12,895 nucleotides of DNA, taken from NCBI GenBank assembly GCA_011051635.1, contig DRKV01000223.1, forward strand, positions 1 through 12,895. Direction: 5' to 3'. The position numbers were made by a program, and so were the translations under genes. Position 1 is the first letter of the stretch; the number at the start of each line of letters is the position of its first letter. Source of the DNA: Chloroflexota bacterium (lineage in GTDB: Bacteria; Chloroflexota; Anaerolineae; Anaerolineales; DRKV01). Shown in pieces: positions 1 to 6,044 of the stretch. The notes beneath the pieces are model-generated. The model was not told the origin of the DNA and made no database searches. It worked only from the letters and a program-made list of their open reading frames with translations.

Positions 1-378
1 CACGGCAACATCATCCCCGGCCTGGAGAAGGAACTTCACGATATGGCTGTGGGCGAGAGCAAAGACGTGGTTGTCTCTGCCGCCGATGGCTACGGCGAAG
101 TAGACCCCGCCGCCATCATTGATGTCCCCCGCTCGGAGTTTCCCCCCTCCATCACTCTGGAACCCGGCGTGACCCTGCAAGTGCAGGACAACGAAGGGAA
201 CGTGATGCTGGCGCAAATCCGCGAGGTCGGCGCGGATACGGTCAAACTGGACTTCAACCATCCGCTGGCCGGGAAAGACCTGCACTTCAACGTAAAAATC
301 GTGGGGTTGCGCAACGCCACCGATGAAGAACTGGCGCACGGGCACGTCCACTCCGAAGGGCACGCGCACCACCACTAG
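1..378 (+). CDS. SlyD-like FKBP-type peptidyl-prolyl cis-trans isomerase, 5' truncated
   Basis: The reading frame is open from base 1 and ends at a TAG, giving 125 residues; the N-terminus lies outside the window. It starts inside the FKBP half-domain at the NIIPGLEKEL segment, followed by a conserved turn (DGYGEVDP) and IDVPRSEFP, the usual SlyD order in which an insert-in-flap (IF) chaperone domain follows the aromatic active-site strand. SlyD proteins are cytoplasmic prolyl isomerases and chaperones that also bind Ni and Zn through a His-rich tail. Here seven His residues fall in the last fifteen, ending HAHHH, which fits metal binding. About 30-40 residues should be missing upstream, judging from the family's length. 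The internal ATG at 43 is not the start, because the conserved domain continues upstream of it. The family call is firm; the metal role is inferred from composition only. Confidence 0.9.
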   Translation, partial: HGNIIPGLEKELHDMAVGESKDVVVSAADGYGEVDPAAIIDVPRSEFPPSITLEPGVTLQVQDNEGNVMLAQIREVGADTVKLDFNHPLAGKDLHFNVKIVGLRNATDEELAHGHVHSEGHAHHH

Positions 379-436
379 AGCGCCGGGGCCTCCCTCTTGG
401 GGGCGGCACCATCTCTCCATAACGGAAGCAGCCTAA

Positions 437-473
437 ACGGGCGGTCTGCCGCGTGTTTGCGGGGACTGCCCGT
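437..473 (+). other. Possible hairpin downstream of slyD-like gene
   Basis: ACGGGCGGT at the left pairs with ACTGCCCGT at the right, with one G-U pair; an inner CCGCG/CGGGG stretch pairs imperfectly. No T-run follows, so it is a weak terminator candidate at best. The rest of 379-527 shows nothing else recognisable. Confidence 0.3.
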
Positions 474-527
474 CTGGATTCAGGGGGAAAACCCGAAAAT
501 CTTACGAAATTGTCATGCGTCCCTTCC

Positions 528-556
528 TTGCCACACCCGAAAATTTGTGCTAAAAT
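528..556 (+). promoter_or_regulatory. Sigma-70-type promoter of greA
   Basis: TTGCCA at 528-533 and TAAAAT at 551-556 are separated by exactly 17 bp. TG lies one base upstream of the -10 box (TGC-TAAAAT), making an extended -10. Predicted transcription would start near 562-564, leaving a leader of about 70 nt before the greA start. Confidence 0.75.
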
Positions 557-634
557 CCCGCCGCGGCTGAAAAGGTGTCCTCTATAGCGCCTGAAACGCC
601 GTGTTCTTTTTTTATTTCAGGAGGAAAACCCTTT

Positions 635-1102
635 ATGGCAGTTGCATATCTGACCCCCGAGGGCTACAAGAAGTTGCAAGATGAACTCGACTATTTGCGT
701 AACGTGCGGCGGAAGGAAGTAGCGGAACGCTTGCGTGAGGCCCTGGAGGGCGGCGACCGCGGCATTGATATGGATGCCGAGTACGATGCTGCCAAGAACG
801 AACAGGCTTTCGTCGAAGGGCGCATCGACGAACTGGAACGTATTTTGGCCTCCGCTCGCCTCGTCGAAGAGCCTTCCCGCAACGGTATCGTCCAGATAGG
901 GAGTACGGTTGTCATCCAGCAGGATGGCTTTGAACCGGAAACGTATGTGATTGTCGGCCTGGCGGAAGCCGACCCCAGCGCGGGGCGCATCTCCTACGAA
1001 TCGCCTTTGGGCGGAGCCTTGATGAACCACAAGGCCGGCGACGAGGTGACTGTGGAGGCCCCGGCGGGCGAGTTCACCGTCAAAATTTTGGAAGTCCAGT
1101 AG
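635..1102 (+). CDS. greA: Transcription elongation factor GreA with altered coiled-coil tip
   Basis: This 155-residue protein matches the GreA layout: an N-terminal antiparallel coiled coil (about 8-75) and a C-terminal FKBP-like domain (about 82-155). GreA enters the RNA polymerase secondary channel and stimulates cleavage of backtracked RNA through acidic residues at the coiled-coil tip. The start at 635 is set by an AGGAGG at 619-624 ten bases upstream and by the canonical N-terminus MAVAYLTPEGYKKL; the frame is also open back to 575, but those residues do not fit the family. The tip is odd. E. coli has GDLKENAEY, with catalytic D41 and E44; this protein has GDRGIDMDAEY, two residues longer, with D41 kept and Asp at 45 and 47 instead of the usual E-N pair. 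It is monocistronic, flanked by a promoter and a strong terminator. A Gre-like regulator of altered activity is the alternative. Confidence 0.93.
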   Translation: MAVAYLTPEGYKKLQDELDYLRNVRRKEVAERLREALEGGDRGIDMDAEYDAAKNEQAFVEGRIDELERILASARLVEEPSRNGIVQIGSTVVIQQDGFEPETYVIVGLAEADPSAGRISYESPLGGALMNHKAGDEVTVEAPAGEFTVKILEVQ

Positions 1103-1123
1103 CCTTTCGCGGCTCTGTTGCCC

Positions 1124-1158
1124 AACCCCGCCGGAGAAATTCGGCGGGGTTCTTTTTT
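1124..1158 (+). terminator. Intrinsic terminator of greA
   Basis: A perfect 10-bp stem (AACCCCGCCG at 1124-1133 with CGGCGGGGTT at 1142-1151) and an 8-base loop are followed by CTTTTTT. It lies 22 bp after the greA stop. Confidence 0.93.
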
Positions 1159-1205
1159 GTAACGTTCAGTCCCGATTGACTGACAAAACGCGCCGCCATG
1201 TTTTT

Positions 1206-1277
1206 CTCACGCAGAGACACGGGGAACACAGGGGATTTTTTGATAAAACGCCGTGTGCTCTGTGTCCCCGTGTGAGC
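1206..1277. repeat. Imperfect inverted repeat, ACACGGGG/CCCCGTGT type
   Basis: The left arm contains ACACGGGGAACACAG and the right arm CTCTGTGTCCCCGTGT, with outer CTCAC and GTGAG, around a T/A-rich centre. It looks like a non-autonomous palindromic repeat. No coding potential of its own is evident, although the frame running into lysS is open through it. Confidence 0.55.
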
Positions 1278-1312
1278 ATGTGCCACGCTTGCGCCGTACT
1301 GGTTGGGTTTCC

Positions 1313-1358
1313 AGTCGCCGAAGGGCGACTTCGCGAATGTTGCCGCGACTTTAGTCGC
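1313..1358. repeat. Pair of REP-like palindromes upstream of lysS
   Basis: AGTCGCC-GAAG-GGCGACT (1313-1330) is a perfect 7-bp stem. GCGACT-TT-AGTCGC (1345-1358) is a perfect 6-bp stem. The two share the GCGACT word, suggesting a REP-type element with two hairpins. It ends 17 bp before the TATAAT box. Confidence 0.6.
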
Positions 1359-1375
1359 CAGGCCTTTTTTTGGGC

Positions 1376-1381
1376 TATAAT
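1376..1381 (+). promoter_or_regulatory. Consensus -10 box upstream of lysS
   Basis: TATAAT lies 50 bp before the lysS start. No clear -35 is visible at 16-18 bp upstream; TTTAGT sits about 20 bp away, inside the REP-like palindrome. The start would be near 1388, with a leader of about 43 nt that lacks a Shine-Dalgarno. Confidence 0.5.
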
Positions 1382-1430
1382 CAGGCCGTCGAACCTCGCT
1401 GATACTCAAACGCAACTATTGCCAATCCTT

Positions 1431-2945
1431 ATGAACTACACCCCCCTGGAAAAGACTCGCCTTGAGAAACTGAACCGCCTGCGCGCCGAAGGCATCGAAC
1501 CGTACCCCCGCCGCGTGGAGCGCACCCACACCAGCGCCCAGGCTATCGCCGCTTATCAGGCCGCCGAGGAAAAGGGCACCGATGACCCCGTGCGCGCCAC
1601 CGTCGCGGGGCGCCTGCGCTCCATGCGCCCGATGGGAAAAATCGCCTTTGCTCACATCGAAGACGGCGACGGACGTCTGCAACTCTTCTTCCGCGTCAAC
1701 GACATCGGCAAGGAGGCCATGAAGCGCCTCACCCGTGATTTCGACCTGGGCGATTTCATCCAGGCCGAGGGGACGATGTTCCGTACCCGCACCGGCGAAA
1801 TCACCCTGCGGGTGGAGACCTTCCGCATGGCGGCCAAAGCCATCACCCCCCTGCCCGCCGCCAAAGATGAAATCGTGGACGGGAAGGTCATCCGCCACGC
1901 GGCCCTCACCGACCCCGAAACCCGCTACCGCCAGCGCTACGCCGATTTGGCCGTCAACCCCGAAGTGCGGGAGGTCTTCCGCACCCGCAGCCGCATCCTG
2001 CGCGCCCTGCGTGACTTCCTGGATGAGCACGGCTTCCTGGAGGTCGAAACCCCCATCCTCCAGCCCATCTACGGCGGCGCGGCGGCGCGTCCTTTCGTCA
2101 CCCATCACAACCAACTCAAGCAAGACCTCTACCTGCGGATTTCCTTTGAACTCTACCTCAAGCGTCTGCTGGTGGGCGGCTTCGAGCGCGTCTACGAAAT
2201 CGGGCGCGATTTCCGCAACGAGGGCGTCTCCTTCAAGCACAATCCGGAGTTCACCCAACTGGAATTCTACATGGCCTACGCCGATTACCGCGCCGTGATG
2301 GATTTCACCGAGGAGATGCTCCGCTACACCGCCGAACAGGCCCTCGGCAAGACCACCTTCACCTATCAGGGGCACGAAATTGACCTGGGGAAGCCCTGGC
2401 GGCGGCTGAATTTGCGGGAAGCCATTTTGGAATACGCCGATTTGGACCTTGATGCCTACCCCGATGCGGACTCCCTTGCAGAGGCGATGCGCTCCCGAGA
2501 GATGGACCCCAAACCCGGAACGCCGCGCGGTAAATTGATTGACTCCCTTTTGGGCGATTTCGTGGAACCCAATTTGATTCAGCCCACTTTTTTGTACGAC
2601 TACCCCCGCGATATCTCGCCCCTCGCCAAGAGCAAGCCCGGCGACCCCTCCACCGTGGAGCGTTTCGAGGGCTTCATGGGCGGGATGGAACTGTGCAACG
2701 CCTTCACCGAACTCAACGACCCCCTCGACCAGGAGTCCCGCTTTCTGGAGATGGGGCGCGCCTACGCTGCCGACGACGAGGAGCGTCACCCCGTGGACGA
2801 GGACTATCTGCGCGCCATGCGCTACGGGATGCCTCCCAACGGCGGCTTCGGGATGGGCATTGACCGCCTCACCATGCTCCTTACCGACCGCCCCTCCATT
2901 CGCGAAGTCATCCTCTTCCCCCACCTCCGCGAGCGCAACCCCTGA
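1431..2945 (+). CDS. lysS: Lysyl-tRNA synthetase, class II
   Basis: The 504-residue product is full length for bacterial class II LysRS, which charges tRNA-Lys with lysine using ATP in the cytoplasm. An N-terminal OB-fold anticodon-binding domain (about 55-150, with VAGRLRSMRPMGKIAF) precedes the catalytic core. Class II motif 1 is seen at FLEVETPILQPIYGGA, motif 2 around residue 261 (RNEGVSFKHNPEFTQLEF), and motif 3 around 473-490 (GMGIDRLTMLLTD). The start at ATG 1431 gives the normal N-terminus NYTPLEKTRLEKLNRLRAEG. The frame is open for 85 codons further upstream, but that stretch encodes repeats and the -10 box, so it is not used. No Shine-Dalgarno is visible. The TGA stop lies inside the first unit of a heptamer array. 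It is probably co-transcribed with serS. Confidence 0.96.
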   Translation: MNYTPLEKTRLEKLNRLRAEGIEPYPRRVERTHTSAQAIAAYQAAEEKGTDDPVRATVAGRLRSMRPMGKIAFAHIEDGDGRLQLFFRVNDIGKEAMKRLTRDFDLGDFIQAEGTMFRTRTGEITLRVETFRMAAKAITPLPAAKDEIVDGKVIRHAALTDPETRYRQRYADLAVNPEVREVFRTRSRILRALRDFLDEHGFLEVETPILQPIYGGAAARPFVTHHNQLKQDLYLRISFELYLKRLLVGGFERVYEIGRDFRNEGVSFKHNPEFTQLEFYMAYADYRAVMDFTEEMLRYTAEQALGKTTFTYQGHEIDLGKPWRRLNLREAILEYADLDLDAYPDADSLAEAMRSREMDPKPGTPRGKLIDSLLGDFVEPNLIQPTFLYDYPRDISPLAKSKPGDPSTVERFEGFMGGMELCNAFTELNDPLDQESRFLEMGRAYAADDEERHPVDEDYLRAMRYGMPPNGGFGMGIDRLTMLLTDRPSIREVILFPHLRERNP

Positions 2946-3006
2946 AACAGGGGTCAGGCGTCAGCGGTCAGGCGTCAGTTGTCAGCGGTCAGCCGTCAGG
3001 CATCAG
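2944..3006 (+). repeat. Heptamer tandem array, NNGTCAG family
   Basis: Nine consecutive 7-bp units stand in perfect register: GAAACAG, then GGGTCAG, GCGTCAG and six more, the last being GCATCAG. The first two bases vary freely while GTCAG is almost fixed. The lysS TGA shares its GA with the first unit. The same family, including a GAAACAG unit, recurs at 7610-7651. Confidence 0.85.
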
Positions 3007-3010
3007 CGCC

Positions 3011-3045
3011 CCCCGCACATCGCACCCCGCACATCGCACATCGCA
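3011..3045 (+). repeat. Heptamer tandem array, CMYCGCA family
   Basis: Five 7-bp units alternate between CCCCGCA and CATCGCA in perfect register. They sit between two NNGTCAG blocks in the lysS-serS spacer. Confidence 0.8.
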
Positions 3046-3047
3046 CG

Positions 3048-3068
3048 TTGTCAGTCGTCAGTGGTCAG
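3048..3068 (+). repeat. Second NNGTCAG heptamer block
   Basis: Three units (TTGTCAG, TCGTCAG, TGGTCAG) follow the CMYCGCA block after a two-base offset. A degenerate CCGTTGA follows. The next stretch, 3076-3092, is C-rich and has no clear unit. Confidence 0.75.
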
Positions 3069-3092
3069 CCGTTGACGCACCCCGCCCCCCGC

Positions 3093-3141
3093 ACGTGATA
3101 CTTGACACTTGACACGTGATACTTGATACGTGACACTCGAT
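3093..3141 (+). repeat. Heptamer tandem array, ACKTGAY family
   Basis: Seven 7-bp units in perfect register (ACGTGAT, ACTTGAC, ACTTGAC and four more) end 7 bp before the GGAG that serves serS. Variation is confined mainly to the third and seventh bases. Confidence 0.83.
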
Positions 3142-3158
3142 ACCCCCTGGAGTTCCTC

Positions 3159-4427
3159 ATGCTCGACATCAAACTTTTCCGTGAAACCCCCGACCTGGTG
3201 CGCGAGGCCCTGCGCAAGCGCGGCATGGACCCCGCTCCCGTGGACGAAGTCATCAAACTGGATACTCTACGCCGCGACCTCATCCGTGAGGTGGAGGGCC
3301 TCAAGGCCGAGCGTAACCGCGCCTCCAAAGAGATTGGCCGCACGAAAGACAAGGCCGAGCGCCAGGCCAAAATTGACGCCATGCGCGCCGTCGGCGACCA
3401 GATTTCCCAACTGGACGAGCAACTGCGCCAGGTGCAGGGGCAACTCAACGACCTGATGGCGACCTTTCCCAACATCCCGGATGCGCGCGTTCCGCTGGGA
3501 GCAGATGAATCCGAAAACGTGGTGCTTCGCACCGTGGGCGAGCCGCGCCGTCCCGATTTCAAGGTACAGCCTCACTGGGATTTGGGTCCCGCTTTGGGCA
3601 TCATCAACTTCGAGCAGGGCGTCAAGATGACCGGCTCCCGCTTCTACGTTCTCAGCGGGGCGGGGGCGCGTTTGCAGCGCGCTCTGATTGCCTGGATGCT
3701 GGATTTGCACATCCGCCAGGGCTACACCGAGAAGTACACCCCCTTCATGGTCAAGAGCGATACCATGTTCGCCGCCGGAGAACTGCCAAAGTTCCAGGCC
3801 AACATGTACAAAGACCACGAGGAAGACCTGTGGATGGTTCCCACCGCCGAAGTCCCCCTGACCGGCCTGCACATGGGCGAAATTCTGGATGGGGCCGACC
3901 TGCCGCTGCGTTACACGGCCTACACCCCCTGCTTCCGCCGCGAGAAGATGAGCGCCGGGCGCGACGTGCGCGGCATCAAGCGCGGTCACCAGTTCGACAA
4001 AGTGGAAATGTACATCTACTGCCGCCCCGAAGATGCCGATGCAGAACTGGAAAAGATGCTGGCCGATGCCGAACAAACCTGCGCCGAACTGGGGCTGACC
4101 TACCGCATCGTGCAACTCTGCACCGGCGACCTGGGCGAGAAGGCGCAAATCACCTACGACATCGAAGTCTGGTCGCCGGGGGTGGAGGAATGGCTGGAAG
4201 TCTCTTCGGTCTCTTGCGTGGGTGATTTCCAGGCTCGCCGGGCGGGAGTGCGTTACCGCCCCGAAGGGGAGAAGCGCACCCGCTACCCCTACACCCTGAA
4301 CGGCTCCGGCCTCGGCCTCCCGCGCACCCTGATTGCCATTCTGGAGAACTACCAGCAGCCCGACGGCTCGGTAATCGTCCCCGAAGTCCTGCGCCCCTGG
4401 ATGGGCGGGATTGAGGTGATTCGGTAA
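3159..4427 (+). CDS. serS: Seryl-tRNA synthetase
   Basis: The 422-residue product is full length for bacterial SerRS, which charges tRNA-Ser (and tRNA-Sec where present). The N-terminal tRNA-binding domain begins MLDIKLFRETPDLVREALRK and continues into a charged helical hairpin (about 25-100) that reads as a long coiled coil. The class II core shows motif 2 near residue 259 (FRREKMSAGRDVRGIKRG, then HQFDKVEMY) and motif 3 near 380 (TLNGSGLGLPRTL), and ends with VPEVLRPWMGG. GGAG at 3149-3152 is 6 bases before ATG 3159, which fixes the start; an upstream in-frame ATG at 3123 falls inside the heptamer array and would add twelve residues absent from the family. SSVSCVGDFQARR replaces the commoner SSCSNFEDFQARR. 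It lies between lysS and DUF456, all on one strand. Confidence 0.96.
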   Translation: MLDIKLFRETPDLVREALRKRGMDPAPVDEVIKLDTLRRDLIREVEGLKAERNRASKEIGRTKDKAERQAKIDAMRAVGDQISQLDEQLRQVQGQLNDLMATFPNIPDARVPLGADESENVVLRTVGEPRRPDFKVQPHWDLGPALGIINFEQGVKMTGSRFYVLSGAGARLQRALIAWMLDLHIRQGYTEKYTPFMVKSDTMFAAGELPKFQANMYKDHEEDLWMVPTAEVPLTGLHMGEILDGADLPLRYTAYTPCFRREKMSAGRDVRGIKRGHQFDKVEMYIYCRPEDADAELEKMLADAEQTCAELGLTYRIVQLCTGDLGEKAQITYDIEVWSPGVEEWLEVSSVSCVGDFQARRAGVRYRPEGEKRTRYPYTLNGSGLGLPRTLIAILENYQQPDGSVIVPEVLRPWMGGIEVIR

Positions 4428-4433
4428 GTGGCA

Positions 4434-4461
4434 GGGATTGGGGATAAGGGATTTGGGATTG
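4434..4461 (+). repeat. Heptamer tandem array, GGGATNN family
   Basis: Four exact-register units (GGGATTG, GGGATAA, GGGATTT, GGGATTG) begin 7 bp after the serS stop. The core GGGAT is invariant and the last two bases vary. Confidence 0.8.
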
Positions 4462-4467
4462 GAAACT

Positions 4468-4533
4468 CCCCTGACCCCCTAACCCCGCAACTCCTAACCT
4501 CGCAACCCCTAGCCTCGCAACTCCGCAACCCTC
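4468..4533 (+). repeat. 7/8-bp tandem array, CCCTAAC/CTCGCAAC family
   Basis: About eight units of 7 or 8 bp, each ending AAC, GAC or AGC (CCCCTGAC, CCCCTAAC, CTCGCAAC and so on), run right up to the ATG of the next gene. There is consequently no room for an ordinary Shine-Dalgarno. Confidence 0.72.
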
Positions 4534-5025
4534 ATGTCCTCCTGGATTGAAACCTCCATCCGTGTGATTGCCCTGCTGGTCATGCTGGTCGGGCTGTTTG
4601 GACTGGTCATCCCGGTCTTTCCGGGTATCATCGTCATCTGGCTGGCGGTGCTGGCTTACGGCCTGGCCGCCGGTTTCGGCACCCTGGGCGGCTGGATGTT
4701 CGCCCTGATTACCCTGCTGACGATTGGCGGTATGCTGGTGGATAACGTCCTGATGGGGGCGGGAGCCAAAAAGAGCGGCGCTTCCTGGCTGGGGATGGCC
4801 GTAGCGCTGGCCGGGTTCTTCATCGGCGCGCTGATTGTCCCTGTGGTGGGCGGGCTGGTGCTGGGGCCGCTGGCCCTTTTCGCCTTCGAGTATTACCGCC
4901 ACCGCAACCGCGACAAGGCGCTGGATACCGTCAAAGGGCTGGCGGCGGGCTGGGGACTGTCTTTCCTGGCGCGCTTTGCAATTGGGGTGGTGATGATAAT
5001 TTTGTGGGCGGTGTGGGCCTTCTGA
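4534..5025 (+). CDS. DUF456 family integral membrane protein
   Basis: The 163-residue protein is almost entirely hydrophobic. Glycine- and proline-rich helices are visible at about 8-30 (VIALLVMLVGLFGLVIPVFP), 33-50, 55-72, 84-112 and 138-162. The pattern GLVIPVFPGIIVIWLAVLAYG, the repeated small-residue helices and the VVGGLVLGPLALF segment fit the DUF456 family of bacterial inner-membrane proteins, whose function is not established. One charged cytoplasmic-looking loop (EYYRHRNRDKALDTVKG, about 114-130) precedes the last helix. The start is the first ATG after the repeat array; it has no Shine-Dalgarno. It probably shares a transcript with serS, 106 bp upstream, with no terminator seen between them. 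The family assignment is from motif memory and is good but not certain. Confidence 0.82.
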   Translation: MSSWIETSIRVIALLVMLVGLFGLVIPVFPGIIVIWLAVLAYGLAAGFGTLGGWMFALITLLTIGGMLVDNVLMGAGAKKSGASWLGMAVALAGFFIGALIVPVVGGLVLGPLALFAFEYYRHRNRDKALDTVKGLAAGWGLSFLARFAIGVVMIILWAVWAF

Positions 5026-5028
5026 GTC

Positions 5029-5085
5029 CACGAATGGACACGAATTGCACGAATGGGGACACGAATTGCACGAATAAACACGAAT
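5029..5085. repeat. Short interspersed repeat, CACGAAT core
   Basis: Six copies of CACGAAT are separated by 2-5 bases (GGA, TG, GGGGA, TG, AAA), giving a period of about 9-12. The run starts 3 bp after the DUF456 stop and fills the first half of the gap between convergent genes. Confidence 0.8.
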
Positions 5086-5101
5086 GGGCGCAAACGCGCC
5101 C
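5086..5101. other. Perfect small hairpin between convergent genes
   Basis: GGGCGC-AAAC-GCGCCC forms a 6-bp stem with a 4-base loop. It could slow polymerase coming from either direction, but there is no T-run. Confidence 0.45.
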
Positions 5102-5134
5102 CTCTCCCTTTGGGAGAGGGGCTGGGGGTGAGGG
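5099..5134 (-). repeat. MITE/REP-like palindromic element, copy 1
   Basis: CCCCTCTCCC-TTT-GGGAGAGGGG is a perfect 10-bp stem, flanked on one side by CTGGGGGTGAGGG. On the minus strand it reads CCCTCACCCC, a short linker, then the palindrome, the same order as the copy at 6322-6360. It lies between the 3' ends of DUF456 and the HEAT gene and may act as a two-way transcription block. The remainder to 5169 shows nothing further. Confidence 0.75.
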
Positions 5135-5169
5135 CGGGGGCGAGAGAAAAACAAGCGTTGGCGACCCCC

Positions 5170-5793
5170 TCACGACGGCTTGAAGAACATCATCCCGACC
5201 CCCATTTTCTCCAGCCCTTCTTCGGCCCAATGCTGCAGGAGGGCTGTGTCGTCTTCGGTGATGGCGGCGAACATGGCCGGGATGGCACGCTGGTCGCCGA
5301 TGGCCGCCAGGGCGCGCATGGCCTCCAGACGGGCGGCGGGGGAGCCGTTTTGCAGGGTCTCCAGCAGGGCGGGGACGGCGGGTTCGCCGAGGGCGGTCAG
5401 GGCGTCCCGCGCCAGGGAGGCCAGCAGACGGTCTTCTTCGCCCAGAAGGGGGGTCAACGCGGCAACGGCCTGGGAGGCTTCCGCCTCATCCAGGCCGGTT
5501 TGGGCGTGATGACGCAGCCCGAGGGCGGCGCACTGACGGATTTCCGGTTCCGGGGCGCGGAGGGCGTGCAGCAGGGAGGTCAGCGCCCGGGGGTGGGGTA
5601 TCTCTCCCAGGGCGCGCAGGACCCACCAGCGCAGGTCGGGGTCGGGAGAATCCAGCAAGGGGAGGAGAACTTTCAGGGAGGCCGGGCCTTTTTGAAGCAG
5701 GTCCGTTGCGGCCTTTTCGGCAGCCTCCTCATCCCCGCGGGCGAGGGCATCCACCAGGGGGCGGATTTCCTCCGCAACCGGCGCGGCGCTCAT
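5170..5793 (-). CDS. HEAT-repeat protein
   Basis: The 207-residue protein is an Ala/Leu-rich alpha-helical solenoid. Successive repeats carry the PBS-lyase/HEAT signature: LDSPDPDLRWWVLRALGEI, HALRAPEPEIRQCAALGL, DRLLASLARDALTALGEPAV, and NGSPAARLEAMRALAAIG. Such proteins are usually scaffolds or protein-interaction modules; no catalytic motif is visible. The start is ATG at 5793, whose bases overlap the TGA of the upstream Trm112-like gene (ATGA), implying translational coupling. An in-frame ATG at 5844 would extend it into the upstream gene and is less likely. It is the last gene of the minus-strand run and ends facing DUF456 across a palindromic element. The specific partner is unknown. 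Confidence 0.85.
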   Translation of the reverse strand: MSAAPVAEEIRPLVDALARGDEEAAEKAATDLLQKGPASLKVLLPLLDSPDPDLRWWVLRALGEIPHPRALTSLLHALRAPEPEIRQCAALGLRHHAQTGLDEAEASQAVAALTPLLGEEDRLLASLARDALTALGEPAVPALLETLQNGSPAARLEAMRALAAIGDQRAIPAMFAAITEDDTALLQHWAEEGLEKMGVGMMFFKPS

Positions 5794-6011
5794 GCCGGGT
5801 TGGGCGGCGGGATGGGCAGGTCTTCTTTGGCGGTGTTCACCCACTTGTCGCCTTCGTCAATCAGCATTACGGGGATGTCGTCCACGATGGGGTACTTGCG
5901 TCCGCAATCCTGGCAGATGAGCCAGGATTCTTTGTAGTATTCCAGCAGGCCGTCTTTTTCACGCACGCAGGCGGGACAACGCAGGATGTCGAGCAGGTCT
6001 TGACTTACCAT
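5790..6011 (-). CDS. Trm112 family (UPF0434/YcaR-like) small zinc-ribbon-type protein
   Basis: The 73-residue protein begins VSQDLLDILRCPACV and has the short-protein pattern of the family: CPAC, then SWLICQDCGRKYPIVDDIPVML. Four cysteines in two CxxC pairs (RCPAC, ICQDCG) suit a zinc ribbon. Eukaryotic and archaeal Trm112 activates several methyltransferases; the role of the bacterial versions is less clear. AAGGAG lies upstream at good spacing, one of the few clear Shine-Dalgarno sites on this strand. Its stop overlaps the start of the HEAT gene by 4 bp, so the two are likely made together. An acidic/proline tail (DLPIPPPNPA) ends the protein. Confidence 0.88.
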   Translation of the reverse strand: MVSQDLLDILRCPACVREKDGLLEYYKESWLICQDCGRKYPIVDDIPVMLIDEGDKWVNTAKEDLPIPPPNPA

Positions 6012-6044
6012 GAAAAATCTCCTTGATGGTTTGGTATCTGGTGA

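Noticed and set aside
575..634. Upstream extension of greA to ATG 575
   Set aside because: The added residues do not fit GreA, and AGGAGG directly precedes ATG 635.
1176..1430. 85-codon N-terminal extension of lysS
   Set aside because: It would be read from palindromic repeats and across a TATAAT box; the normal LysRS N-terminus begins at 1431.
1382..1430. T-box leader before lysS
   Set aside because: The leader from the -10 box is about 43 nt, too short for a T-box, and no T-box sequence is visible.
1416..2924. Long antisense frame opposite lysS
   Set aside because: It is Gly/His/Val-rich shadow sequence with no family resemblance; the sense strand is a clear LysRS.
2944..3141. CRISPR array
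   Set aside because: Units are 7 bp with no unique spacers of 25-40 bp and no cas genes.
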